Shown: piece after piece, positions 1-6,295 of the stretch
Position numbering within the stretch: position 1 is the first letter of the stretch
How the letters are laid out: each line of letters begins with the position of its first letter
The notes under the pieces: generated by a model
The model's input: the letters and a program-made list of their open reading frames with translations, nothing else
The model's database searches: none
Told to the model about the DNA's origin: nothing
DNA from: DATBAK01 sp036787815
Lineage (GTDB): Bacteria > Actinomycetota > Acidimicrobiia > IMCC26256 > PALSA-610
Assembly: GCA_036787815.1 (NCBI GenBank)
Contig: DAIQOP010000122.1
Location: forward strand, 1-11,400
Direction: 5' to 3'
DNA length: 11,400 bases
Program-made: the position numbers and the translations under genes

Positions 1-345
1 CGAGACCCACACGAGCAGACCGGCGAGCGGGATGCCGAGGCCGCCCGGAACGAGTAGGACGATCGGGACCGAGACGAGCACCGCCACCATGCCCCCGCCG
101 ACGGCGCCGAGCGCGCCCGCCACGACCTGGGCCGCGGGAATGCGCTCCGCCCTCCGCTCGACCGCGCCGAGCGCCCGGTCGAGGAAGCGGCCGACCACCC
201 CACCGCCGACGTAGCCGGCCAGACACCCGAGCATGCCGCCGAGGCCTTCGAGGCCCGAGCCGGCGGCACCGAAGCTCCGCGACACCCAGAACCCGGCTGC
301 GGTGCCGAGCACGACCATGAACAGTCGTACGCCTTCGACGAACAT
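1..345 (-). CDS. YacL-like PIN/TRAM membrane protein, N-terminal part (runs off the left edge)
   Basis: Reading the minus strand from the ATG at 345 gives 115 uninterrupted residues to the window edge. They hold about four hydrophobic segments: roughly residues 4-19, 33-53 and two between 75 and 115. Between the second and third lies a charged stretch, ALGAVERRAERIPAAQVV, followed by a Gly-rich helix. This is the layout of the YacL family, in which four membrane helices precede a cytoplasmic PIN-type nuclease-like domain and a TRAM RNA-binding domain. Neither of those domains is inside the window, so the call rests on the N-terminus and on the gene order (clpC-radA-disA-yacL, as in Bacillus). 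A G-rich stretch just before the ATG could serve as a weak ribosome binding site. The alternative is another small multi-helix membrane protein. Confidence 0.65.
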   Translation of the reverse strand, partial: MFVEGVRLFMVVLGTAAGFWVSRSFGAAGSGLEGLGGMLGCLAGYVGGGVVGRFLDRALGAVERRAERIPAAQVVAGALGAVGGGMVAVLVSVPIVLLVPGGLGIPLAGLLVWVS

Positions 346-430
346 CAAGCGCCCCCGAGTCGGTTTCCTGTCGTCTCATGGACGCGCGCCGAGGGCGCCC
401 GCCCGTTGGGCTCGTTGAGGTGGTCTCGGC

Positions 431-446
431 GTTCCGCGAGGGGAAC
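431..446. promoter_or_regulatory. inverted repeat GTTCC-N6-GGAAC upstream of the yacL-like gene
   Basis: GTTCC at 431-435 and GGAAC at 442-446 form a perfect 5-bp inverted repeat with a 6-base spacer. It lies about 85 bases upstream of the yacL-like start and downstream of the terminator hairpin that closes the previous minus-strand unit. The position fits an operator or a promoter part, but I recognise no named regulator motif and chance is possible. Confidence 0.25.
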
Positions 447-473
447 TTGACGGGCAAATGGCCCCCGGGCGCG

Positions 474-503
474 CCGTGAGGGGCCCCGAAGGACCCCTCA
501 CGG
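474..503 (-). terminator. terminator hairpin after the MGFLK gene pair
   Basis: CCGTGAGGGG at 474-483 and CCCCTCACGG at 494-503 form a perfect 10-bp stem around a 10-base loop. It begins 35 bases past the stop codon at 539 of the last gene in the minus-strand pair. No T-tract follows on either strand, so it would be of the U-less type common in GC-rich actinobacteria. It should separate this unit from the yacL-like gene. Confidence 0.6.
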
Positions 504-538
504 CAGACGGTGCGGCGGTTTCGCCACGCCGGCGGTTC

Positions 539-928
539 TCAGATTCCGAGGAGCACCGTCGACGGGTTCGCCGGATCGATCCGCACCGAGATCATCGCCC
601 CCGGCGCCACCAGGCCGAGCTGGGCGTTCGCCACGAGCTGCCGGACCGTCGCGGGGTAGGGGGGCTGTCCCTGACGCATCACGAGCAGGTCGATCTCGAG
701 CACCGGCTGGAGGTTGATCTGGGTGCCGGTGTCGCGGGCCGCCACCACCTGCGCCTCGGCGGTCTCACCCGTGCTGACGAGCTGGGCCGCCGCCGTCTGC
801 TGGGCGAGCATCTCCTGCGCCGCGGCCATCCGCTCCTTGCCCGCCCGCATCTGCGCGCCCGGGTCGAAGGTCTTGTCGATCTCCTTCGCCTGCTTCTTCA
901 GGGTGTTGATGTCCTTGAGGAAGCCCAT
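539..928 (-). CDS. uncharacterised 129-residue protein with MGFLK N-terminus and C-terminal beta-rich domain
   Basis: Function unknown. Residues 1-50 are a charged amphipathic helical region (MGFLKDINTLKKQAKEIDK, then a Gln/Ala-rich stretch). Residues 58-129 look like a compact beta domain: an A-x-V start, a D-T-G-T-Q-I-N turn near 66-72, alternating hydrophobic residues, a PPYPA motif at 89-93, a PG at 109-110 and a closing R-I-D-P-A-N-P at 116-122. Similar DTG...PPY...PG...DP domains are widespread in actinobacterial proteins of unknown role. There is no signal peptide or membrane helix. The ATG overlaps the stop codon of the upstream gene (TGATG at 926-930) and I see no strong Shine-Dalgarno sequence, so translation is probably coupled. 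A 10-bp hairpin lies just downstream. Confidence 0.75.
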   Translation of the reverse strand: MGFLKDINTLKKQAKEIDKTFDPGAQMRAGKERMAAAQEMLAQQTAAAQLVSTGETAEAQVVAARDTGTQINLQPVLEIDLLVMRQGQPPYPATVRQLVANAQLGLVAPGAMISVRIDPANPSTVLLGI

Positions 929-1314
929 CAGAGTGCCGCCGCCGACTGGTAGAGCGTCCCGAACTGCGTCGAGAGGCCCATGTTGGCCTTCATCCGTGCG
1001 TTCCAGCCGTCGTACGCGGCCTGCCAGTCGGCCGCGTTGTGGCCGTTGGCACCCAGGAACGCGTCGAGCTCGGCGCCCTGGAGCTTGCGGGTACCGACCG
1101 CCTTCGCGAGCTGCGCGTACCGGTCGAGCGAGATGCCCGCGATCGGCTCGAGCTCACCCGGCGTGACGATGTGCGGGGTGCCGACACCGGGCGTCGCCGC
1201 CATCGCGGCGCCGTACGCCTGGGCCTGGGCGCCGAGCTCCTGGGCCTGGGCGATCATGCCCGGCGCTTCGTGGAGCGTGTTCTTCATGTCCTTCATCTGC
1301 TTCAGGAAACCCAT
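928..1314 (-). CDS. uncharacterised 128-residue helical protein with MGFLK N-terminus
   Basis: Function unknown. The start is the ATG at 1314, because GAGGAG (1321-1326) sits 6 bases before it; an upstream in-frame ATG at 1356 lacks this. Residues 1-40 form a charged then Ala/Gln-rich helix (MGFLKQMKDMKNTLHEAPG, then AQAQELGAQAQAYGAAMAA). After a short linker, residues 55-128 form a second helical domain with an E-P-I-A-G-I-S-L-x-x-Y motif (56-66) and two tryptophans (W97, W104) in D-W-x-x-A-Y-x-x-W. This recalls small actinobacterial domains of unknown function of the DUF6620 type, a similarity I hold only loosely. It is cytosolic by composition. It shares its first five residues with the next gene, whose start codon overlaps its stop by one base. 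It is transcribed divergently from the Crp-family regulator. Confidence 0.75.
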   Translation of the reverse strand: MGFLKQMKDMKNTLHEAPGMIAQAQELGAQAQAYGAAMAATPGVGTPHIVTPGELEPIAGISLDRYAQLAKAVGTRKLQGAELDAFLGANGHNAADWQAAYDGWNARMKANMGLSTQFGTLYQSAAAL

Positions 1315-1320
1315 CGTGTG

Positions 1321-1326
1321 CTCCTC
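1321..1326 (-). promoter_or_regulatory. ribosome binding site fixing the start at 1314
   Basis: GAGGAG on the minus strand ends 6 bases before the ATG at 1314. It decides the start in favour of MGFLK over the in-frame ATG 14 codons further upstream. Confidence 0.75.
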
Positions 1327-1382
1327 GGGAACGGGTGTTGTCGTCTCGATGAGCATCGGTGACCGGCCGGCCGGCCGCCTGA

Positions 1383-1393
1383 GTAGTCACTAC
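1383..1393. promoter_or_regulatory. 11-bp palindrome GTAGT-C-ACTAC in the divergent crp-like/MGFLK intergenic region
   Basis: A perfect 5-bp inverted repeat with a one-base centre lies between the divergent starts at 1314 (minus) and 1488 (plus), next to a run of CCGG units at 1363-1376. The placement suits an operator acting on one or both genes. It does not match the Crp consensus TGTGA-N6-TCACA, so the binding factor, if any, is unknown. Confidence 0.3.
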
Positions 1394-1474
1394 CCAATTC
1401 CCGGGATGCTGCGAGAAAGACTCGACGCCCGACCCGGTTTCCGCCGAGACTGCAGACGGGCACCGCTCGGGGAT

Positions 1475-1481
1475 GAGGAGG
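1475..1481 (+). promoter_or_regulatory. ribosome binding site of the Crp-family gene
   Basis: GAGGAGG lies 6 bases before the ATG at 1488. It also follows an in-frame ATG at 1473, so translation most likely starts at 1488 and the protein begins MQSRRPGEPP. Confidence 0.75.
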
Positions 1482-1487
1482 TTGGGG

Positions 1488-2153
1488 ATGCAGTCGCGGC
1501 GGCCGGGGGAACCGCCCGAGTCGTTCGGTTCCCTCCCGCGCGCCCTGGCCGGGGAGCTGGCGTCCCGAGCGACGGCGCGCCGGTACCGGCGAGGCGAGTA
1601 CATCTGCCACGCCGGAGACGTCGCGACGCGGCTCTTCGTCGTGCAGAGCGGCCGGATCGCGATCGCGGTACGCGCCCGGGACGGCCGCGAATCGGTCGCC
1701 GCGGTGCTCGGCCCCGGAGCGCTCTTCGGTGAGCTCCCCTTCTTCGACACCGAGCCCCGTTCCTCCGACGCGCGTGCCCTGACGCCCGTGCTGCTCGGCG
1801 AGGTCGAGTACACGGCGGTCCGGGCGGTCGTCGACGCGAACCCGAGCCTGCTCTGGGACGTCACGCTCATCCTCACCCGGCGCCTGCGCGCGACCGACGA
1901 GGCACTCGCCGACGCGATGTTCCTCGACGTCACCGGCCGCACCGCGAAGCGGCTGCTCCAGATCGCGGGCCCCGACAACGAGTTCTCGCTCCCGGTGACG
2001 CAAGAGGAGCTGGCGGCGATGGTCGGTGCCTCACGCGAGCGCGTGAACAAGGCGATCGCGACATTCGTGCGCCTCGGTTGGCTGCAGGTCTCGGCTCGGA
2101 CCCGCTACCGCATCCTCGATCGAGCAGAGCTCGAGGCCCGCACCCACGTGTAG
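1488..2153 (+). CDS. Crp/FNR-family transcriptional regulator, probably cAMP-binding
   Basis: The 221-residue protein has the usual Crp layout and length. Residues 25-120 form the cyclic-nucleotide-binding beta-roll, with FGELPFFDTEPRSS at 80-93. E82 and R91 occupy the positions that hold the ribose and the cyclic phosphate in cAMP-binding Crp proteins. This phosphate-binding cassette closely resembles that of mycobacterial Crp (Rv3676). A long dimerisation helix follows at about 110-145. The C-terminal winged helix is at 150-221, with TQEELAAMVGASRERVNKAI at 171-190 as the helix-turn-helix; R183 and E184 sit in the recognition helix. There is no Cys cluster for an FNR-type iron-sulfur centre. 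The start at 1488 is set by GAGGAGG. It is divergent from the MGFLK pair and convergent with the hydrolase gene, with only 19 bases between the stops. Its targets cannot be read from this window. Confidence 0.9.
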   Translation: MQSRRPGEPPESFGSLPRALAGELASRATARRYRRGEYICHAGDVATRLFVVQSGRIAIAVRARDGRESVAAVLGPGALFGELPFFDTEPRSSDARALTPVLLGEVEYTAVRAVVDANPSLLWDVTLILTRRLRATDEALADAMFLDVTGRTAKRLLQIAGPDNEFSLPVTQEELAAMVGASRERVNKAIATFVRLGWLQVSARTRYRILDRAELEARTHV

Positions 2154-2172
2154 CGGGTCGGGTGGTCGGAGC

Positions 2173-2907
2173 TCAGGCCGAGAGCCACGCGATCGCGCGC
2201 GTCCAGAGCTCGGCCGACTCGTCGGGCCGGTGCGCGGGACGGTCGGGATCGTGCACGAACCCGTGCTCGGCGCCTTCGACGACCACGATCTCGCAGTCGT
2301 CGCGACCGGACCACGCGGCCCGCAACGCGTCGATGTCGGTCGCCGGCGTCATCGAGTCGGCGGAACCGAAGATCGCGAGCGTCGGGCACGCGTCGGCCGC
2401 GGTGTCGAGCGGGGAGCCCTGCCCCGGCCCCTGCCACGCCTCGGGCAGCCGGATCATGCCGTAGAACGAGACCGCGCGATCGAAGCGTTCGGTCGCCGCG
2501 GCCTTGAGCGCGTACATGCCGCCCATGCAGAACCCGAGAACGCCGACGCTCGTCACGCCGTCGTCGACGACGAGCAGATCGGCCGCGACCGAGAGGTCGC
2601 CGAGCACGTCTTCGTCATCGAGGCCGGCCAGCCAGCCCATACGGGTCGCAACGTCGCTTCCGGCCCGTTCGGACTCGGTCTTTCGGGCGAAGGGTTCGAT
2701 CATCGCGACGGCGAAGCCGTGCGACGCGAGCCGACGCGCCATGTCGTCGAAGAGGGGACGCACACCCATGATGTCGGGATGCAGCACGACTCCGGCGACC
2801 GGCATGCCGTCGGGACGCGCGTGCACGACGGGCACGAGCGCGTCGCCGTTCACGAGCGACCGTCGCTCGGTCGAGGTTTCCTGAGGGCCTTCTCCGAGCG
2901 CTGCCAC
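2173..2907 (-). CDS. dienelactone hydrolase family protein
   Basis: An alpha/beta hydrolase of the dienelactone hydrolase family, about 244 residues and cytosolic. The family nucleophile motif is seen as GFCMGG at 125-130, with Cys127. The acid and base are probably D184 (in GSADSMTP) and H215 (in GAEHGFVHD), completing a Cys-Asp-His triad. The N-terminal PVAGVVLHPDIMG strand and the region after it fit the family. The true substrate cannot be inferred: many members act on esters or lactones unrelated to chloroaromatic breakdown. I chose the GTG at 2907, with AGGA 9 bases upstream, since it keeps the first beta-strand region; a GTG at 2853 is the alternative. It lies 11 bases after the disA stop, so it is probably cotranscribed with disA. 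Confidence 0.85.
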   Translation of the reverse strand: MAALGEGPQETSTERRSLVNGDALVPVVHARPDGMPVAGVVLHPDIMGVRPLFDDMARRLASHGFAVAMIEPFARKTESERAGSDVATRMGWLAGLDDEDVLGDLSVAADLLVVDDGVTSVGVLGFCMGGMYALKAAATERFDRAVSFYGMIRLPEAWQGPGQGSPLDTAADACPTLAIFGSADSMTPATDIDALRAAWSGRDDCEIVVVEGAEHGFVHDPDRPAHRPDESAELWTRAIAWLSA

Positions 2908-2918
2908 TGCCGGCGATC

Positions 2919-3989
2919 CTATGCGTAGCGCTCGAGGATCGAGCTCTCCGCGATACGGGAGAGACCGTCCTTGATCGCGCGTGCCCGCGCCTCGCCGACA
3001 CCTTCGACCTCGACGAGGTCCGCGATGCTCGCCCGCATGAGCTTGGGCAGGTTGCAGAACCGCTCGACGATGTGCTCGACGATCGCATCGGGCAACCGCG
3101 GGATCTTGGCGAGGAGCCGGTAGCCGCGAGGCTGGATCGACGTGTCGAGGTCGGCGTCGCGCGGGAGATTGAGCACTCCGGTGACCGCGCGCCCGTCGAT
3201 CAGGTCGTCGTCGTCGACCTCGGCGAGCCGGGCCAGGACGGCATCGAGCTCCTCGTGGTCGCGCCGCACGACGTAGTCCTCGCAGACGAGACCGAGGTCG
3301 TGTTGCACGCCGCCGGTGAGCTCCTCGAGCTGGAGCTGCACTAGGCGGCCGTCGGCTCCGAGCTCGATGACGTATCCCTCGATCTCCTCGGCGATGCGCC
3401 GCACCATCTCGGCGCGTTGCACCATCTCGGCGACATCGCGCACGGTGACGAGATCTTCCACCTCGAGCGCGGAGAGGGCACCGCTCAGGCCGTCGAGGCG
3501 CGCCTTGTACCGGCCGAGGATCTGCAGGGCCTGGTCGGCGCGCGCGAGGACGCGCGGGATGGGTTCGAGCGTCTTCTTGGCGCTGCGTTGGCGGATCGTG
3601 ACGACCGACATCTCTTCGGAGATCGCGATGACCGGCACGTCCATCTGGCGTGCGACCCGCTCGGCCGTGCGGTGCCGGGTGCCGGTCTCCGACGTGGGGA
3701 TGTCGGGGTCGGGCACGAGGTGCACGTTCGCCCGGGCCACCCGGGAGCCGTCGGCCGCGAGGATCACGGCGCCGTCCATCTTCGCCAGCTCGGAGAGCCG
3801 CTGGGGGGTGAACTCGGCGTCGAGGAGGAAGCCGCCGGAACAGATCGCGAGCACCTCGGGACCGTCGCCAATGAGGATGAGCGCGCCCATGTTGGCCTGG
3901 AGGATCCGGTCGATCCCCTCGCGCAACGGTGTCCCGGGCGCCACCAGCCGGAGCGCCGCGTGGAGCGCGTCCGATCGGAACTGAGCCAA
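2919..3989 (-). CDS. disA: DNA integrity scanning diadenylate cyclase DisA
   Basis: DisA condenses two ATP into cyclic di-AMP and, as an octamer, scans DNA for branched structures. The product is 356 residues, the usual family length. The N-terminal DAC domain carries the catalytic DGA (72-74, in ELAKMDGAVIL) and RHR (105-107, in ETGTRHRTAER), both intact. A helical spine follows at about 145-290. A RuvA-type helix-hairpin-helix DNA-binding domain ends the protein (about 290-356, with LVEVEGVGEARARAIKDGL at 325-343). The start is taken as TTG at 3989 because GGAGGTGA lies just upstream with a 5-base spacer; GTG codons at 3995 and 4010 have badly placed ribosome sites. radA is 109 bases upstream on the same strand. 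RadA is known to bind DisA and modulate it in mycobacteria and Bacillus. Confidence 0.95.
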   Translation of the reverse strand: MAQFRSDALHAALRLVAPGTPLREGIDRILQANMGALILIGDGPEVLAICSGGFLLDAEFTPQRLSELAKMDGAVILAADGSRVARANVHLVPDPDIPTSETGTRHRTAERVARQMDVPVIAISEEMSVVTIRQRSAKKTLEPIPRVLARADQALQILGRYKARLDGLSGALSALEVEDLVTVRDVAEMVQRAEMVRRIAEEIEGYVIELGADGRLVQLQLEELTGGVQHDLGLVCEDYVVRRDHEELDAVLARLAEVDDDDLIDGRAVTGVLNLPRDADLDTSIQPRGYRLLAKIPRLPDAIVEHIVERFCNLPKLMRASIADLVEVEGVGEARARAIKDGLSRIAESSILERYA

Positions 3990-3991
3990 CT

Positions 3992-3999
3992 TCACCTCC
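3992..3999 (-). promoter_or_regulatory. near-perfect Shine-Dalgarno deciding a TTG start for disA
   Basis: GGAGGTGA, complementary to the 16S rRNA 3' end, leaves 5 bases between GGAGG and TTG at 3989. The GTG inside this motif (3995) and the GTG at 4010 are too close to, or too far from, any comparable site. The resulting N-terminus, MAQFRSDALHAAL, aligns well with known DisA proteins. Confidence 0.65.
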
Positions 4000-4039
4000 G
4001 TGTCCGACACGCTCCCCCGGCACGGATCAGGCCGCAGCG

Positions 4040-4056
4040 GGTACTCGTACGGTACC
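4040..4056. promoter_or_regulatory. GGTAC-N7-GTACC inverted repeat between radA and disA
   Basis: Three GTAC tetramers in 17 bases give a symmetric GGTAC...GTACC element 51 bases upstream of the disA start, inside the 109-base gap after radA. It could be an operator or part of a disA promoter; TACCGT on the minus strand overlaps it and fits a TAnnnT -10 box, but I see no good -35. It may also be chance. Confidence 0.25.
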
Positions 4057-4098
4057 AAGGATCGGGTGCGATGACTCCCGTCGGTTGCCTCGCGGCGG

Positions 4099-5496
4099 TC
4101 ACTCCCGACCGAAGACCGCTTCGAGGACGTTTCGCGGTGGTTCGCGTGCTTCGAGGGCCCCGAACGCGTCGATGAGATCGCCGGCACGGAGCAATCCGAT
4201 GCCCGCAACGTCGGGGGTGGAGGCGGGCACGATCGCACGCGTGAACCCGAGCCGGGCCGCCTCGTTGAGCCGCCGCGCGACCTGCGGGACCTGGCGGAGC
4301 TCGCCCCCGAGACCCACCTCGCCGATGAGGACGGTGTCGGCGGGCACCGCGTGATCGGTGCGCGCGCTGGCCACCGCCATCGCGACCGCGAGGTCGATCC
4401 CCGGCTCGGCGACGCGCACTCCCCCGGCCACGTTCGCGTAGACGTCGAACCCGGCGAGGTCGTCTCCCGCGCGCTCCTGGAGGACCGCGATGAGCAGCGC
4501 CAGGCGGCCGCCGTCGAGGGCCTGCGCACCGCGACGCGGGATGGGTGCGTTGCTCTTCGTGACGAGCGCCTGCACCTCCACGAGCAGCGGACGCGCGCCC
4601 TCGATGGCCGCGGCGACGACCGAGCCGGGCGTGTCGCCGCGCCGCTCGGTGAGCAGCATCCCGCTCGCGTCGGGCACGCCGAGCAGGCCTTCGCCCGTCA
4701 TCTCGAAGACGCCGAGCTCGTCGGTGGGGCCGAACCGGTGCTTCAGCGCCCGCAAGGTGCGCACTCCGTGGTCGCGATCGCCCTCGAACGAGAGCACGGT
4801 GTCGACGACGTGCTCCAGCACGCGCGGGCCCGCGATCGCACCGTCTTTGGTGACGTGGCCGACGAGCACCGTCGCGATGCCCTGCTCCTTCGCGTGACGC
4901 ACGAGGCGTTGCGCGCAATCGCGCACCTGCGAGACGGACCCGGCCGCGCCCGGTGCGTCGGGGTCGGACACGGTCTGGATGGAGTCGACGGCGATGAGAT
5001 CGGGCGCGAGCGATTCGGCGATCGCGAGCACGACCGGGAGCGAGGTCTCGGCGACGATCATGAGGCCGGGGGGTGGCGTGCCGAGCCGGTCGGCCCGCAG
5101 GCGCACCTGCTCGACCGACTCCTCCGCGCACACGAGCAGGCAGCGCGATCCACGCCCGGCAAGGATGGCGAGCGCCTGGAGCAGCAGGGTCGACTTGCCG
5201 ATGCCCGGCTCACCGGCGAGCAGCGTGACCGATCCGGCGACGAGGCCGCCGCCGAGCACCCGGTCGAGCTCGGGAACGCCGGTGGGGCGAAGCGGTGCCC
5301 CGAGCGGATCGACGTCGGCGAGGGCCATCGGCACCGCCGTGGCGACGCCACCCCGGGCCGTGCGATCGGCTCCCGTGTACGGCGGCGGCTGCTCGACCAC
5401 CGATCCCCATTCGCCGCAATCGGGGCACCGGCCGAGCCACTTGGGTTGCTCGACACCGCAGGCCTCGCACCGGTGACGAACACGCGTTCGGGTCAT
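4099..5496 (-). CDS. radA: DNA repair protein RadA (RecA-like, branch migration)
   Basis: RadA (Sms) is a RecA-related helicase-like ATPase that extends recombination intermediates. The 465-residue length is normal. Visible in order: a four-Cys zinc finger (C10, C13, C24, C27); Walker A GEPGIGKST at 95-103; Walker B around LIAVDS at 167-172; the RadA signature near 252-256, here KHRFG rather than the usual KNRFG; and a C-terminal Lon-protease-like domain (about 285-465) that lacks peptidase function in this family. The ATG at 5496 gives the expected start MTRTRVRHRCEACG just ahead of the zinc finger. There is no Shine-Dalgarno sequence; TACCTT lies 6 bases upstream, suggesting a leaderless message. 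The gene precedes disA and diverges from the HAD gene. Confidence 0.95.
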   Translation of the reverse strand: MTRTRVRHRCEACGVEQPKWLGRCPDCGEWGSVVEQPPPYTGADRTARGGVATAVPMALADVDPLGAPLRPTGVPELDRVLGGGLVAGSVTLLAGEPGIGKSTLLLQALAILAGRGSRCLLVCAEESVEQVRLRADRLGTPPPGLMIVAETSLPVVLAIAESLAPDLIAVDSIQTVSDPDAPGAAGSVSQVRDCAQRLVRHAKEQGIATVLVGHVTKDGAIAGPRVLEHVVDTVLSFEGDRDHGVRTLRALKHRFGPTDELGVFEMTGEGLLGVPDASGMLLTERRGDTPGSVVAAAIEGARPLLVEVQALVTKSNAPIPRRGAQALDGGRLALLIAVLQERAGDDLAGFDVYANVAGGVRVAEPGIDLAVAMAVASARTDHAVPADTVLIGEVGLGGELRQVPQVARRLNEAARLGFTRAIVPASTPDVAGIGLLRAGDLIDAFGALEAREPPRNVLEAVFGRE

Positions 5497-5502
5497 GGCA
5501 AG

Positions 5503-5508
5503 AAGGTA
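5503..5508 (-). promoter_or_regulatory. candidate -10 box for a leaderless radA transcript
   Basis: TACCTT (a TAnnnT box) on the minus strand ends exactly 6 bases before the radA ATG, where transcription would begin at or next to the A of the start codon. I see no good -35 hexamer 17-18 bases upstream, so this rests on the -10 box and on the lack of a ribosome binding site. Confidence 0.4.
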
Positions 5509-5592
5509 CACGCGGGCTCGGACATTCCGCGTGACTCCCCCGGCCCCGTCCGGGCCTCCCCCTCCCCGCTCGTCGCGGCCCCTCCGGCGCGT

Positions 5593-5638
5593 CCCTGGGA
5601 TGCCTGCGCTTCGTATCTGATGCGCAGGCATCCCGGGG
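5593..5638. repeat. long inverted repeat in the divergent radA/HAD intergenic region
   Basis: GGGATGCCTGCGC at 5597-5609 is perfectly complementary to GCGCAGGCATCCC at 5622-5634 around a 12-base loop. The stem extends outward through a G-T wobble (5596/5635) and three more pairs (5593-5595 with 5636-5638), 17 pairs in all. It ends 7 bases before the GAGGA ribosome site of the HAD gene and lies about 97 bases from the radA start. It may be an operator for the divergent pair, a 5'-UTR hairpin on the HAD message, or one copy of a genome-wide palindromic repeat. Confidence 0.6.
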
Positions 5639-5659
5639 ACTGCACGAGGATGGGGCGGC

Positions 5660-6283
5660 ATGGCAGATCTGGTGGTGGGATTCGACCTCGACATGACGCT
5701 CGTCGACTCGCGCCCGGGCATCCGGGCGAGCTTCGAGGCACTCGTCGCGGAGACCGGCCTCGAGATCGACATCGAGACCGCCATCGGCCGGCTCGGTCCG
5801 CCCCTCGAGATCGAGCTCGCCGACTGGGTCGACGCGGCGCGCGTCCCCGAGTTGGCGGCGCGGTATCGCGCCCACTACTTGGTGCTCGGAGTGCCGGGCA
5901 CGACCCTGCTGCCGGGCTCACGCGCCGCGGTCGCGGCGGTGCGGGCGCGCGGTGGCCGCAGCCTCGTCGTGACCGCGAAGGAGGAACGCAGCGCGCGCGC
6001 GTGCCTCACGCACGTGGAGCTCGCGGTCGACGAGGTCGTGGGGTTGCGCTACGGGGACGGCAAGGTCGCCGCGCTGCGCGAGCACGACGCGATCGTCTAC
6101 GTCGGCGACACCGTGACCGACGTCGCGAGCGGGCACGCCGCGGGCGTCACCACCGTCGCGGTCACCACCGGGCCGCACTCGGCGGCCGAGCTCGCCTCGG
6201 CCGGAGCCGACGTCGTGTTCGACTCCCTCGAGGCGTTTCCGGCCTGGCTCACGACCGAGTTCGGTCCGCCGATCGCGCGGTAG
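5660..6283 (+). CDS. HAD-superfamily hydrolase, phosphoglycolate-phosphatase-like
   Basis: A 207-residue cytosolic haloacid-dehalogenase-type phosphatase. Motif I is GFDLDMTLVDS with nucleophile D9 and acid/base D11; the usual Gly after the second Asp is Met, a variant that the motif tolerates. A helical cap lies at about residues 18-85. T105 in SLVVTAKEE fits motif II, K135 in YGDGKVAAL fits motif III, and GDTVTD at 149-154 (D150, D154) is the Mg-binding motif IV. The layout is that of the Gph/PGP-like group; the substrate is not predictable. GAGGA at 5646-5650 lies 9 bases before the ATG. It is divergent from radA, with a large inverted repeat in its leader. It meets the GHKL-like gene tail to tail, only 12 bases apart. 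Confidence 0.85.
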   Translation: MADLVVGFDLDMTLVDSRPGIRASFEALVAETGLEIDIETAIGRLGPPLEIELADWVDAARVPELAARYRAHYLVLGVPGTTLLPGSRAAVAAVRARGGRSLVVTAKEERSARACLTHVELAVDEVVGLRYGDGKVAALREHDAIVYVGDTVTDVASGHAAGVTTVAVTTGPHSAAELASAGADVVFDSLEAFPAWLTTEFGPPIAR

Positions 6284-6295
6284 CGGTCGGCCTCC

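Noticed and set aside
32..418. Two short plus-strand open frames at the left end
   Set aside because: Both are Pro/Thr/Arg-rich and most of their length is antisense to the 115-residue membrane-protein frame; the part beyond 345 is not protein-like.
447..452. TTGACG on the plus strand as a -35 box
   Set aside because: No -10 box lies 16-19 bases downstream and no plus-strand gene follows; the area holds a minus-strand terminator hairpin.
1363..1376. Run of CCGG units, considered as a repeat or operator
   Set aside because: It is only three units and a half, and such runs are expected in very GC-rich intergenic DNA.
1154..2050. Minus-strand open frame opposite the Crp-family gene
   Set aside because: The plus strand encodes a complete Crp protein with a ribosome site; the antisense translation is Ser/Arg-rich without domains.
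2908..4023. Long upstream extension of the hydrolase frame
   Set aside because: The extension overlaps disA in another frame and reads as low-complexity Arg/Pro-rich sequence; the hydrolase homology begins only near residue 15 of the chosen protein.
3990..4529. Upstream extension of the disA frame into radA
   Set aside because: It is Ser/Arg-rich shadow sequence across the radA 3' end; DisA homology begins at the TTG start with its ribosome site.
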